Source: DAOPJM01 sp964490325
Lineage (GTDB): Bacteria; Bacillota; Clostridia; Christensenellales; CAG-138
Length of the DNA: 43,152 bases
NCBI GenBank assembly: GCA_964490325.1
Contig: CAZBBX010000018.1
Location: 1 to 43,152, forward strand
Reading direction: 5' to 3'
Shown here: piece after piece, positions 6,553 to 17,900 of the stretch
Numbering within the stretch: position 1 is the stretch's first letter
Layout of the letters: each line of letters starts with the position of its first letter
The notes under the pieces: model-generated
Databases searched by the model: none
The model's input: only the letters and a program-made list of their open reading frames with translations
Told to the model about the DNA's origin: nothing
Program-made: the position numbers and the translations under genes

Positions 6553-9284
6553 ATGAGCAGGGAATACTCAACTGTATTTAGACGCATCATGGCGTCTTTT
6601 TTGACGTTGTGTATGTTGCTTTGCGGAATGCCATTTTTTGTATCGGGGACGGACGCTGTTGCAGGCGATCCCTACACGCAGTCCCCGCCCTTGAACGGCA
6701 AGTGGACACAGGATAACTATGACGGGACCTACGATCTGTAGATCGCTGTTGCCGGTGCGCGCAAATTTGACGCGAATATCGTTCTGGTCATGGACGTGTC
6801 TACCTCCATGAAGAACAACTACATGACCGACTTGTCCGGAAACTCCAGTTCTACGGCAATGAACGTGCTTTTGACGACTGCGCAGAATTTCATCAACACC
6901 ATTTATGATGGGGCTGCCAGCTATGGAACCGAGACTCACATCAACATGGCTTTGGTTCGCTATGCAGGAAACGGCGAGATCATGCAGATGTGGACCGACG
7001 ATGAAAGCACGCTTCTTTCCTCATTGGACAGGCTGTCCGTGACAGGCTTGGCAGGCAACACAAACTGTCAGTCGGGCTTGTATTTGGCTAACGAGCTTTA
7101 CGAATGCAACACCATTTCCGGCCTGGATACAAACCGTCCCACCAATTTGGATGTTGCGAGCAACTTCATCGTGTTTATGACGGACGGCGCTCCGAATCGC
7201 TGCTACATCGAATCCGGGACGCAAACGCTGACCGAGAACAACGAGGACTATACGATTTCGAGCGACAATGAGAGCGGCAAAAACGTTGCCACCGTGGACG
7301 CGACCATCGTGCGGCCGACCACGCAGGTTTCGGGCAGCTACGTTCGTAACAACGGACTGTTGAGCAAGGGTGCGACCGGCACCGATTATCGCAACCTGTC
7401 CGCCTACGCGACCCTGCAGGAGGCTGCTCGGGCGCATGAAAACCCAACCAACATCAAGATGCTGTCGGTAGGGCTTGGTCGTTGGTTTACCGCCGATGAT
7501 GAGGACTCTGATTTTCCGACGGCTGTTAACTTTACCCGTCTTGTTACTGCGGTTGGCAACGGGACGATCACCTTGGCGGAAGCGGCGACCGAGCTTGGCC
7601 CTGATATCGGCGCAGGCGCAATGCCGGGCAACAATCCGCCCTACCCGATCATTGACACCGTTGACGGGGTATATTTGGGCGACAGCTTTTATGACCGCTG
7701 GAAGAGTGGAGCAAGCTATGCTTTGGACGGCAGTCTGACCGGTTTGACCTTGGCCAAACTCAAGGAATGGCTCGAAGTGTACTACGGGACTGCGGCAGTA
7801 CAAATGCGGGACGGCATTTATCGTCTGTCCCCCATTACGCGTGGCAATACAACGGTCGACGTTGTGGCTTTGACGCAAACAGAGACCTATTTTGGTACTA
7901 CCGCCGCAGCGTTCAACGATGCATTTAACGACATTGCGGGCAGGATCATCAGCGGTTATACCCAGGTTCGGATATCCGACGCTCTGTCTCGCAATGTCGA
8001 GATCAGCGGCGGCATCCCTGCGGCAGACGAAGCAAGAATGTACTATGACGCTGAAAGCGACACCTATGTGATCGACGATCCCGGCTTTATTGACGTTACG
8101 TTTTATTTTCATTCGCAAACCGGCGTTCAGCTTGGCGATTTCGACTTGGTGCGGCTTGACACGCAGTCGGACAAATTCGTCCTTGACAGCGATCCGCCTG
8201 CCAGAACGCTCTACAAGACCCGCTATATTCGCACGAACGAAGCCCAGCCCATCGAGTATATCGAGCTGGAGTTTGATTCTGCGTACATGCTGCGCAACGA
8301 TCACGTTGCCGTCATGACGGTCACCATTCAGCCCACGCAGTACTGTATCGATACCTACTACAACAATCTGAACAATGCGTCCTTTGCAGCGCAGGGCTAT
8401 GGCGTCGACGACATTTACACAAAGACCGACGGCATCGATCCCGCCTTGGTCGGCACTTCTCCGAACACCAACGCCTATCCCGACGAGGCGTTCTATATCG
8501 AGTATGTGTCCGGTACGAACGGTGAGCGTCTTTACGCTGCCGATGGTGTTGCGCTGCCTGCTCCGCGCGTCTATGAGACGGGTATGGCGGACGAGAACGT
8601 ATTTGGGTTCTTTACCAACACGCGTTCGGAATCCTACTTGGATTTCAGCATCGAGAACCTAAACGCCGGCAACACCGGTCTGTTGCACTCCCCTCTGATG
8701 ATGCCTGTCATCTCGCCTGAGCTGATAGACGTGCCTGTTACAAAGATCTGGCACGATACGGACTCCGCCCTGCGGCAGTCCGTTCTTGTGACCGCCTCTT
8801 GGCAGCAGAACACCTACTCCTACATCGTTGACAGCAGGGGTGTAAAGCAGGTCACCATAACCGGCAGCGAGACAAAGTCGCAGACCGTCTCCCTCAGTGC
8901 AGACAACAACTGGCAGAATACCTTTACGGATCTGCCGCAGGGTCATACCTTTACCCTGACCGAGACCGATCAAAACGGCGATCCGATCTCGGGATTCACC
9001 GCAGAATGGCGTTTGGGCCGCGATGTCCTCAGCGCTTCCGCTTCCGTGACAGGCGATCAGTTCACCCTCAATCGTCCCTGCGTATCCTCCGATCTACAAA
9101 GCGGTCTCCTTCTCTACAATGAGCAGCTGATGCAAAAGACCGTCACAAAGGTCTGGGCGGATAACGGCAACTCGGCAAACCGCCCCGCCTCTGTAAGCAT
9201 CCTGCTGTTTAAAAATGGCGATCCGTACCGTCAAGCCGTTCTTGACAACCCCAATACAGGCGCCAATACCTGGACGTATATGAT
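6553..9284 (+). pseudogene. vWA / Cna_B surface adhesin, interrupted by an in-frame TAG and truncated
   Basis: ATG 6553 follows AGGAGG and starts a signal peptide (hydrophobic core FLTLCMLLCGMPFFVSG). After GTYDL an in-frame TAG at 6739-6741 interrupts the frame. The same frame continues IAVAGARKFDANIVLVMDVSTSM, the start of a von Willebrand factor A domain with a DxSxS MIDAS motif and FMTDGAPN downstream (to about 7990). From about 8720 there are Cna_B-like repeats (VPVTKIWHDT, then KTVTKVWADNGNSANRP). The homology stops at NTWTY (about 9279), where a sugar transporter begins in another frame. The C-terminal repeats and any LPxTG sortase signal are missing. Intact relatives are cell-wall pilin-like adhesins. 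TAG is used as an ordinary stop elsewhere here (4090-4092), so reassignment is unlikely; decay or sequence error is more probable. Confidence 0.8.
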
Positions 9285-9962
9285 GTGGTGTATATCTTTG
9301 GAACGAACTGCAAGAATATGGCGTTGGTGTACTACTGCAACTATGTTCTGGGAACCTATAACGACGGGATCACGCAGACGCTGGTGTCCGTCATCGGCGG
9401 CATCCCCATGGGGATCGGGATCTTTGCCGTATGGCCGTTGGCGAAGAAATTTGGCAAACGGAACGTGACGCTGTGGGGCTTTGTGCTGTATGCCATCGGC
9501 GGCGTGATCTGTTTGCTGGCGCCCAGAAACATAGTCGTGGTCCTAATCGGACAATTCATAAAAAATATTGGCGGACTGCCCTGCGCCTATGTGTTCATGG
9601 CGTTGTTTGCCGATGTGCTGGATCACGTTGAATGGAAATACCAATTCCGTGTCGATGGATTGTCGACCTCCATCTATTCCATAATTGCAACGGTCTCTGC
9701 AGGCGTGGCCGGCGGCCTGCTGAATTTGTGCATGGCTAAAGCCGGTTATGTGGCCCCTGCCTTCATTCAGGCGACAGGCGAGACCGTAGGCGCGGTGCAG
9801 AGCAGCGCCATGCAGAACGTGTTTATCTTCTTCTATTTGGGATTGGAAGTCATCACGGCAGTTATTTTGATCCTCCTGCTGCGGCATCTGAATGTGGAAA
9901 AAACGCTGGAGAAGGAGCAAGCTGAGATCAAAGCTCGCCACGAGAGGGAGGCCACAGCGTGA
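9279..9962 (+). pseudogene. GPH/MelB-type sugar:cation symporter, C-terminal half only
   Basis: The frame reads DVVYIFGTNCKNMALVYYCN and continues for about 225 residues with six hydrophobic segments. GIPMGIGIFAVWPLAKKFGKRN and FADVLDHVEWKYQFRVDGL match the second half of glycoside-pentoside-hexuronide symporters, whose full length is about 450-500 residues. There is no start codon with a ribosome-binding site. The preceding DNA is the adhesin gene in another frame, so the N-terminal half is absent. The stop overlaps the GTG start of the rhamnosidase by 4 bases, showing that the original gene was in an operon with it and probably imported rhamnose or rhamnosyl oligosaccharides. Confidence 0.8.
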
Positions 9963-12553
9963 AAGCGATCCGTCTGAGAACCGAATACCTGAAGGATCCC
10001 CTCGGCATGGATATGCTGCATCCCCGCCTGTTTTGGAACTGTGAAGGCGGAAGACGCCAGACAGCCTTTCAGATCCTTGCTGTCACAGACGGAATAACGG
10101 TATGGGACAGCGGGAAGGTTTGCTCCGCCTGCATGCATGCCGACTATCCAAGACCGCTTACTTCCCGCCAAAGGGTCTATTGGCGTGTCCGCCTCTTTGA
10201 TGAGAACGACGTCCCCGATGAATGGTCGATGCAGGCTTTCTTTGAAATGGGGCTGCTGTCCCCCTCCGATCTACAAGCGCGGTGGATTGCAGGCAACTAT
10301 CCTGTCCACAAGAAGCGGCGCTACCCTGTAGACTGCTTTTTAAAAGCATTCACCGCAGACGATTTTGTTAAAGCAAGACTGTATATGACCACCTGTGGTC
10401 TGTATGCGGCGCGGCTCAATGGTGCGCGTGTCGGAAGCTTTATCTTGGCTCCCGGCTCCACCGATTATGGAAAACGCATCCAATACCAGACCTATGATGT
10501 AACGGGTCTGCTCCGAAGGGGCGAAAATATCCTGACCGCTGAGCTGGCCGACGGCTGGTATCGGGGTTCCAACGGCGCCAAAGGACGCACGAACACCTAC
10601 GGCACGCAGACGAAGCTGCTTGCGCAATTGGAACTGACCCGTGCCGATGGAACGCTGCAAACCATTTGCAGCGACGAAAGCTGGCAGTGGAGCAATGACG
10701 GCCCCATCCGCTTTGCGGATCTCAAGGATGGCGAGATCGTGGATGCGAACCGCTCTCCCTCCTATGATGGCAAGGCAAGGGTCGTACGTCAAGCTGCCAA
10801 TTTGACGGCCTCCGACAATGTGCCGATCTCGGAACGGGAGCGCTTTTCTCCCATCGAACGGATCAGCACGCCCACAGGCAAGACCGTGTTGAAATTTCCG
10901 CAGAACCTTTCGGGCTATCTCTCCTTCCGCCTTATGGCGCACAAAGGGCAGCGCATCCATATCACCCTTGGCGAGATGCTGGATACTGACGGGGAGCTGA
11001 CACAAAAGAACATTCAATGCGTTCATCGGGGCAAGAGGACGCCTCTTGAGGAGCTGGACTACAGCTGCAGGGAGGGTCTGAACGAATATATGCCGAAATT
11101 TTCCTACGGCGGCTTTCAGTATGCACAGGTGGACACGGACATTCCCTTCGCATCGGAGGACTTTACGGCCGTTGCTGTATACAGCGCCTTTGAGGAGACC
11201 TCGACCTTTGAATGCTCTAACCCGCTGATCAACAGGCTTTATCATAATACGCTCTGGTCTTTAGAGAGCAACTCCACCGACCTGCCCTCCGACTGCCCGA
11301 CCAGGGAGCGCATGGGCTGGACAGGCGACAGTCAGATCTTTTTCAACACGGCTTCCTATCTGACGGACTACGCCGCCTTTGCCCGCAAGCATGTCCGTGA
11401 TATTTTCGACCGCCAGTGGAGAAGCGGCCGTCTGCCCCAGATCGCTCCCTTTGCCAACGAGGATTGGTTTATGTGGGTCATGAACGGAGCTGTCGGTTGG
11501 GCCTGCGCAGGTGTGTACATTCCGCTGTACTTCTACCGAAAATATGGCGACGAGAGGCTGCTGCGAGAGTACTATGACGGAATGCTGCGCTATGCGGAAT
11601 TTATGATCCGCCGCGCAGGGAAATGGGGCGGCGTGTACGCCAAGCCCCTGCACCTGTCATCAAAGAATCGCAGATATGCCGTCAACTGCGGCCAGTCCTA
11701 CGGGGAATGGGCGGAACCCAACGATGTGATGGCTTTCCATTGGTATGATTTTGCCGCGCCGCATCCCGAGGAGTCAACGGCCTATACCTACTTTACTTTG
11801 AAACGGGTGCTGGAAGCCGCACAGATCCTTGGTGTGGCCGAGACGCCGCAGCTTGCCCGCATCTCGGAGTATAGCGAAGGCGCAAAGCGCGCCTATCAGG
11901 AACTTGTAACAAAAGAAGAGTACAGCTTGGACACCGACCGACAGGCAAAGCTGGTTCGTCCGCTGCATATGGGTCTGTTGACCAAGCAGCAGGAGAGCTT
12001 TGCAAAAAAGCGCCTGCTGCAAGCGTTGGAAAACTATGGCTGGCGTTTGGGCACGGGTTTTCTTTCCACGCCCCTGATCTTGGACGTGCTGGCGGAGCTT
12101 GATATTTCCTATGCCTACCGTCTTTTGGAAAACGAGGAGATGCCCGGTTGGCTGTTTATGCCCAAGTCCGACGCGTCTACCATTTGGGAAGCGTGGGAAG
12201 GCAACACCACCAAGGACAAGGGGATCGCGTCCCTGAACCACTATTCCAAGGGAGCGGTATGTGAATGGCTGATCAACACCATGTGCGGCATTCGGGTGGA
12301 CGGCGAGAACCACTTTGTGATCGCCCCGCGGCCCGGCGGCCACATCACCTTTGCCCGAGCGAGCTATCAAAGTATTTACGGCAAGATCTCCTCCGATTGG
12401 ACAGAAACGGAAACAGGCTATCGCTTGGATGTGGAGGTCCCCGCCAACTGCACGGCCGAGATATGTCTGCCAAACGGAAGCCGTCACCATGTTGAAGCAG
12501 GCCGACACTGCTTAGAATGGACGAAAAATGAAAAATTCCTATCTTGCAATTGA
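9959..12553 (+). CDS. Alpha-L-rhamnosidase (GH78)
   Basis: The 864-residue enzyme hydrolyses terminal alpha-L-rhamnose from pectin, rhamnogalacturonan or plant glycosides. N-terminal beta domains (about 1-430) include WIAGNYP and TAELADGWYRG. The (alpha/alpha)6 catalytic barrel carries the GH78 signature DCPTRERMGWTGDSQ starting near residue 445, followed later by STIWEAWEGNT and SLNHYSKGAVCEWL. No signal peptide is visible, so it probably acts inside the cell on imported oligosaccharides. The GTG start at 9959 has GGGAGG at 9946-9951 and overlaps the transporter stop. The 3' end overlaps the rhamnulokinase start by 26 bases. It is the only undamaged gene between 6553 and 19272. Confidence 0.92.
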   Translation: MKAIRLRTEYLKDPLGMDMLHPRLFWNCEGGRRQTAFQILAVTDGITVWDSGKVCSACMHADYPRPLTSRQRVYWRVRLFDENDVPDEWSMQAFFEMGLLSPSDLQARWIAGNYPVHKKRRYPVDCFLKAFTADDFVKARLYMTTCGLYAARLNGARVGSFILAPGSTDYGKRIQYQTYDVTGLLRRGENILTAELADGWYRGSNGAKGRTNTYGTQTKLLAQLELTRADGTLQTICSDESWQWSNDGPIRFADLKDGEIVDANRSPSYDGKARVVRQAANLTASDNVPISERERFSPIERISTPTGKTVLKFPQNLSGYLSFRLMAHKGQRIHITLGEMLDTDGELTQKNIQCVHRGKRTPLEELDYSCREGLNEYMPKFSYGGFQYAQVDTDIPFASEDFTAVAVYSAFEETSTFECSNPLINRLYHNTLWSLESNSTDLPSDCPTRERMGWTGDSQIFFNTASYLTDYAAFARKHVRDIFDRQWRSGRLPQIAPFANEDWFMWVMNGAVGWACAGVYIPLYFYRKYGDERLLREYYDGMLRYAEFMIRRAGKWGGVYAKPLHLSSKNRRYAVNCGQSYGEWAEPNDVMAFHWYDFAAPHPEESTAYTYFTLKRVLEAAQILGVAETPQLARISEYSEGAKRAYQELVTKEEYSLDTDRQAKLVRPLHMGLLTKQQESFAKKRLLQALENYGWRLGTGFLSTPLILDVLAELDISYAYRLLENEEMPGWLFMPKSDASTIWEAWEGNTTKDKGIASLNHYSKGAVCEWLINTMCGIRVDGENHFVIAPRPGGHITFARASYQSIYGKISSDWTETETGYRLDVEVPANCTAEICLPNGSRHHVEAGRHCLEWTKNEKFLSCN

Positions 12554-13612
12554 TATCGGCGCATCCTCAGGACGACACATCGTGGGTTGGCGGGAGAACG
12601 GCAAGATCAACACCCGCGAGGTCTACCGCTTCCCCAACGGCGTAAGTTCGCAAGACGGTCATCTGTTGTGGGACACGGAGACCATCCTCGCCCATGTGAA
12701 GCGCGGTATTGCCGCGGCAAAAGCGGAATTTCAAAAGCTCGTCAGCCTTTCGATCGATACCTGGGGCGTGGATTATGTGCTGCTGCGCGGACAAACGGAG
12801 GTCAGACCCGTTTACTCGTACCGCGATGATCGAACCAAAGAGATCATACCAAGAGTCCATCAGATCCTGCCCTTCCCCGAGCTGTACCGCCGCACAGGCT
12901 GTCAGTTTCAGCCCTTTAACACCATCTATCAGCTTTGCTGCGACAAGCGGGACGGACGGCTGGAGGGCGTGACGGATTTTTGATGCTTCCCGAGTACCTG
13001 CTCTGGAAGCTTTGTGGTGTCAAAGCAAAGGAGTACACCAACGGCACCACCACCGCCATGATCAACGCGCAAAGCGGTGCATTTGACGAGGAGATCATCT
13101 CCGCGTTGGATCTGCCGCCAAGGCTCTTCCCAAAGCTTCTAAGACCCGGGACGCCGCTTGGAGAATACGACGGTATACGCTGCGTTCTTTGTGCAACGCA
13201 TGACACCGCTTCTGCGGTCGAGGGCATTCCCATGGAAGGCGATGAACCCTATATATCCTCCGGTACATGGAGCTTGCTGGGCGTGAAGACCGCAAAGCCC
13301 CTGACGGACGAGGCAAGTCGGCTTGCCAACTTTTCCAACGAGGGCGGCGTGGGCTGCAATCGCTATCAGAAGAACATCATGGGTCTGTGGCTCATCAACC
13401 GTCTGAAAGAAGAGCTGTGCCCGCAGGCGCCATTTTCAGAGCTGATGCAAATGGCAGAATCGAGCAAGTTTGGCGCAGCGGTCGATGCAAATGCTGCGGA
13501 ATTCCTCTCCCCGCCCAGCATGAAAGCCGCCTTTGACGCCGCGACCGACAACGCGGCGGTCAGCATCGGCGATTATATGCGTTGTGCCTGCCGCAGCCTT
13601 GCACTTAGCTAG
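12528..13612 (+). pseudogene. rhaB: Rhamnulokinase, frameshifted and 3'-truncated
   Basis: Rhamnulokinase phosphorylates L-rhamnulose at C1 in rhamnose catabolism. The N-terminal part (AIDIGASSGRHIVGW, SIDTWGVDYVLL) runs to GVTDF and then meets TGA at 12981-12983. The +1 frame continues without loss as FLMLPEYLLWKLCGVKAKEYTNG. One missing T in the run of five at 12977-12981 explains the shift. The protein then proceeds through SGTWSLLG and the NEGGVGC region to RCACRSLALS, where it stops at 13610-13612. Normal rhamnulokinases continue for roughly 100 more residues; here an MMPL transporter fragment begins instead. It was presumably the third gene of a transporter-rhamnosidase-kinase operon. 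Confidence 0.85.
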
Positions 13613-14935
13613 GCGGCCTGATGGCAATGGCGTTCATGGAATTTAAGATCGGCCCCGACCTTGCGATCTGCCTCATTAAATCCATCTTCTTTGCGCTGCT
13701 CTCCGTCTTCCTGCTGATGCCGGGGCTTTTAGTGCTGTTTGCTCCGCTGATGGACAAGACGCAGCATCGTGACTTCATTCCCAAGGTGCCGTTTGTCGGA
13801 AAATTTGCCTACAAGACCCGCCGCGTGATCCCGCCGATCTTCCTACTTGTGATCGTAGGCGCGGCGATCCTGTCCTTCAACTGTCCCTATGCCTACGGCA
13901 AGGCCAACATTGAGACCCCCAAAAAGAACGATACGCAGATCGCCAAGGAGATGATTGAGAAGAATTTTTCCTCCTCCAATATGGTCGCCTTGGTGGTACC
14001 CTGCGGGGATCACGATGCGGAGAAAGCCATTTTGAACGAGCTGGACGGGTATGCGGAGGTGGATCATACCGTTGGCCTATGCAACAGCGAGGCCATGGAC
14101 GGCTATATGCTCACAGACAAGCTGACGCCGCGGCAGTTTTCCGAGCTGACGGATCTTGACTATGAAGCTGCACAGCTCGTCTATGCCGCCTACGCGACCG
14201 AAAATGAGGAGTACGGCAAGATCGTGGGCGGGATCTCGACCTACAGCGTGCCCTTGATGGACATGTTCCTTTTTGTGCACGACCAGATCGAGGACGGATA
14301 CGTTAGCTTGGACGCCGACCAGCAGCGGGAGATGGACGACGCCTACGACAAGATCTATCATGCGAAGCTGCAGTTGGACGGCGAGGCGTACAGCCGTATG
14401 CTCGTCTATTTGGATCTGCCCTTGGGCAGCGACACGACCTACGCGTTCTTGGACACGATACGCGACAGTGCAAAAAGCTATTATCCCGACGGGAACGTGT
14501 ATGTGGTGGGCAATGCCACCACCGAATATGACTTTGAAAAGTCCTTCAGCCGTGACAACGCCGTTGTGTCCATCGTGTCCATCCTGATCGTCCTTGTCGT
14601 GCTGCTGTTCACCTTCCGTTCGGCGGCAATGCCCATCCTGCTGATCCTGGTCATCCAAGGCAGCATTTGGATCAACTTCGCCATCCCCGCCATCACGGGG
14701 AATGAGATCTTCTTTATGAGCTATCTGGTGGTCAGCTCCATTCAGATGGGCGCCAACATCGATTACGCCATCGTCATCGCCAGCCGCTTTTCGGAGCAGA
14801 AGGTCAAGATGTCGAAACAGGACGCGATCATTGAGACCATGAACTTTGCCTTCCCCACCATCATCACCTCGGGCACCTGTATGGCGGCGGCAGGCATCCT
14901 CATCAGCAACCTGACCTCGGACGGATCGATAAGCC
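13609..14935 (+). pseudogene. MMPL/RND family transporter, internal fragment
   Basis: From 13609 the frame reads LGGLMAMAFMEFKIGPDLAI with hydrophobic helices (IFFALLSVFLLMPGLLVLF), then a large soluble porter domain (about 13900-14540). Further helices follow, including the SYLVVSSIQMGANIDYAIVIASRFSE segment typical of the second half of MMPL/RND proteins, which probably export lipids or small molecules. A TAG lies just upstream in this frame and the N-terminal part of the first helical bundle is absent. At about 14935 the transporter sequence ends after NLTSDGSI and a different protein continues in the same frame. Full-length members have about 700-1000 residues, so both ends are missing. 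Confidence 0.8.
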
Positions 14936-17900
14936 TGCTGACGCTTTTGGGTCTTTCCTCCCCCGCCCTTGCAGCCATTACTTTAGCAGAAGCGCCTATT
15001 TCCCTTGGATACGAGGCGGACACGGGCGATTCTGAAAGTACCTGCGAGACGATCTATTTAAGCGATGCAGATGATGTGTTGGCCTTTGCAAAGGCCTGCG
15101 CCTTGGACAGCTATTCCAAGGACAAGCGCTTTGTTCTTGGTGCCGATGTTTCGTTGGCAAACAGCAGTTTTTTGATGATCCCCGTGTTCTGCGGGATCTT
15201 TGACGGCGGCGGACACACGATCAGCGGCCTTACCCTGTGCGGCAGTTCGCACCCAACGGGTCTGTTTGGGATTGTGGAAAGCGGCGCTGTTGTGATGGAT
15301 CTGTCGGTCAGCGGGACGATCGCGCCCACAGGCGAAGCAGGATCCGTCGGCGGAATTGCGGGCATCAACCGCGGCACACTGACAAACTGCAGCTTTACGG
15401 GCACGGTGACGGGCAAGAGCAGCAGCGGCGGGATCGTTGGCGTCAACGAGGCCGGCGGCGTTGTGACGGGCTGCTCCACCTTTGGCGGCGTGTTCGGGCA
15501 GCACGCCACAGGCGGGATCGCAGGCACGAATGAGGGCTTGATCCGTCTATGCCAAAGTGCCTGCTATGTCAACACGGCAAGCGTCGATCCAAGCGTATCC
15601 GTTGACGTGGAGAACATGGATCTGACGCAAAGTTTTGCGCAGTTTGCGGCTACGGACAGTCTGAGCGCCTCCACCGACACGGGCGGCATCGTCGGCTACT
15701 CCGCGGGAACGGTGCGCAACTGCGTGAATACGGGCGCGGTGGGCTATCGCCACATCGGTTACAACGTGGGCGGCGTCGTCGGGCGCAGCTGTGGCTATTT
15801 GGCGGTCTGTCAAAACACGGGCGCCGTCTGCGGGCGCAAGGACGTGGGCGGCATCGTCGGGCAGATGGAGCCGTATGTCGACACGAGCCTTTCCAAAAAC
15901 CTGCTTGCCGAGCTGGAGGAGGAATTGAACGAGCTGAACGCCGCCGTCGATAAGGCGATCAACGACGCGGACGACAGCGTACAGACCGCCTCCGCAAGGC
16001 TTAACAAGATGGCGGACTACATGGCGGAAGCCGCCGCCGCAGTGGGCAACCTGAAGGCCTACGCGAGCATGGTCAGCACCGCCACAGGCTCTGCCTCCTA
16101 TGCGGGCAGCGGCAGCGCCGACGCCTCCGCTCCCTCCGTCTCCGTGAGCGTCGATCCCGACACGGGCGTGGAGATCAGCAGCTCCGCCTCCGCGGAGGGG
16201 GAAAGTGCAGGCAGTGCGGGAGCTTTGCTCAGCGCCAATTCCAAGATCACGGTCAACGCCTCGCAGTATAAATTATCCGCCGCGCTAAGCGGTATGACCA
16301 ACGAGCTGCGCCTGCTGAACGGTGAAATGTCGGACGCGTCCACCACCATCTCCGACGATGTTCGCGCCATCAACGAGCTTGCAGGCAAGATCGCAGATAC
16401 CGCAACGGAGCTGTATACGGCGGTGGAGACCATGGACGCCGATTCGCTCATCACGGACGCCTCGGATGTGAACATCGGCGCAGTGACAAAGGGCAAGGTC
16501 GTCTCCTGTCATAACACGGGCTGCGTATACGGCGACATCGATGTGGGCGGCATTGCAGGCTCCATGGCCATCGAATATGAGCCGGATCCCGAGGACGACA
16601 TTACAAACGAGCTGTCCAAGGGTACGCAAAGCCGATACGAGCTGAAGGCCATCCTGCAAAGCTGTATCAACGAAGGCGAGATCGGTGCAAAGCGCGACTG
16701 CGTGGGCGGTATATGCGGACGCATGGATCTTGGCCTGATCCTCTCAGCGGAAAACTGCGGCGATGTGACAAGTGAAAGCGGCTCCTATGTGGGCGGCGTT
16801 GCGGGGCTGTCCAAGTCCGTCATTCGTAACTGCTATGCAAACTGCACGCTGACAGGCAGCAGCTATCTGGGCGGCGTCATCGGCTGCGGCAGCGATGCCG
16901 ATGAACAGCAGGCGGGCAGCGTTACCGAAGGCTGCCGCACCCTTGTTTCAATCGCGGAGGATGCGCACTACGCAGGCGCCATTGCCGGCAGTGAAGCAGG
17001 CGAATATACGGATGATCGCTTTGTCTCCGACACGCTGGCGGGCTTGGGCAAGGCCAGCTACTTGGGACGGGCGGAGCCCATCTCCTATGCCGCGCTCCTT
17101 AACGAGATCACAACGCCTCTGTCCTTTCGGAGCTTCACCCTGCGCTTTGTGGCGGACGATGCAACGATAAAGACCGTACGCTTTCAATACGGCGACAGCT
17201 TTGACGCATCTGTGTTTCCCGCGATCCCCGCCAAGGAGGGCTATTACGCAAGCTGGGACACGGACGAATTGAAGGATCTGCACTTTGACACGCTTGTCTT
17301 GGCGATCTATACGCCCTATATCAGCGCCTTGGCCTCCGAGGAGCTGCGCGGGAACGAACGCCCGATCCTGCTGGCGGAGGGCTCCTTTGTGGAAGGAGAC
17401 GCGCTGTCCCTGACCGCCAAGGCAAAGACGCCGCGGGAATTTAGCGAGCTGTCCAACGGGCTTAAGGAAACGCTGCAAAAGTACTTTTCCTGCTTTGAAC
17501 GCGGGGAGCTGCCCGCCTCCTACATCTGCCGCGAGATCGTGGAGCAGTGGGAGATCGAGCTGCCGAGCGACGGGGCTTCGACGCACACGCTGCGCTATCT
17601 TTCCCCCGACGAGAGCGCGGCTGACCTAAAGGTGTACTGTAAGCGTGACGGGGAATGGCGGGAGCTGCCCGCCGAGACGATCGGGAGCTATCTGGTGTTT
17701 TCGGTGGAAGGGGAGCACGCGGAGCTTGCCGTGCTGTCCATCCTGCCTGTTTGGTGGATCTGGCTCCTTGCGGCGGCGCTGCTGCTATTGCTCCTTCTTT
17801 GCATCCTGCGCGGCATCCTTCAGCACAAGCGCAAAAAGGCCGCGGCAAAAGCTGCGCAGGCCGACGCCTCCCCCGCCGACCCATCGGTCGGATCGGACGA

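Noticed and set aside
6739..6741. Recoded TAG (pyrrolysine or genetic code change)
   Set aside because: TAG ends an intact gene at 4090-4092, no recoding genes or stem-loop are visible, and the position is a linker before the vWA domain rather than a catalytic site.
7021..8304. 427-codon open frame on the - strand
   Set aside because: Antisense to the vWA domain coding region, with no recognisable motif or ribosome-binding site.
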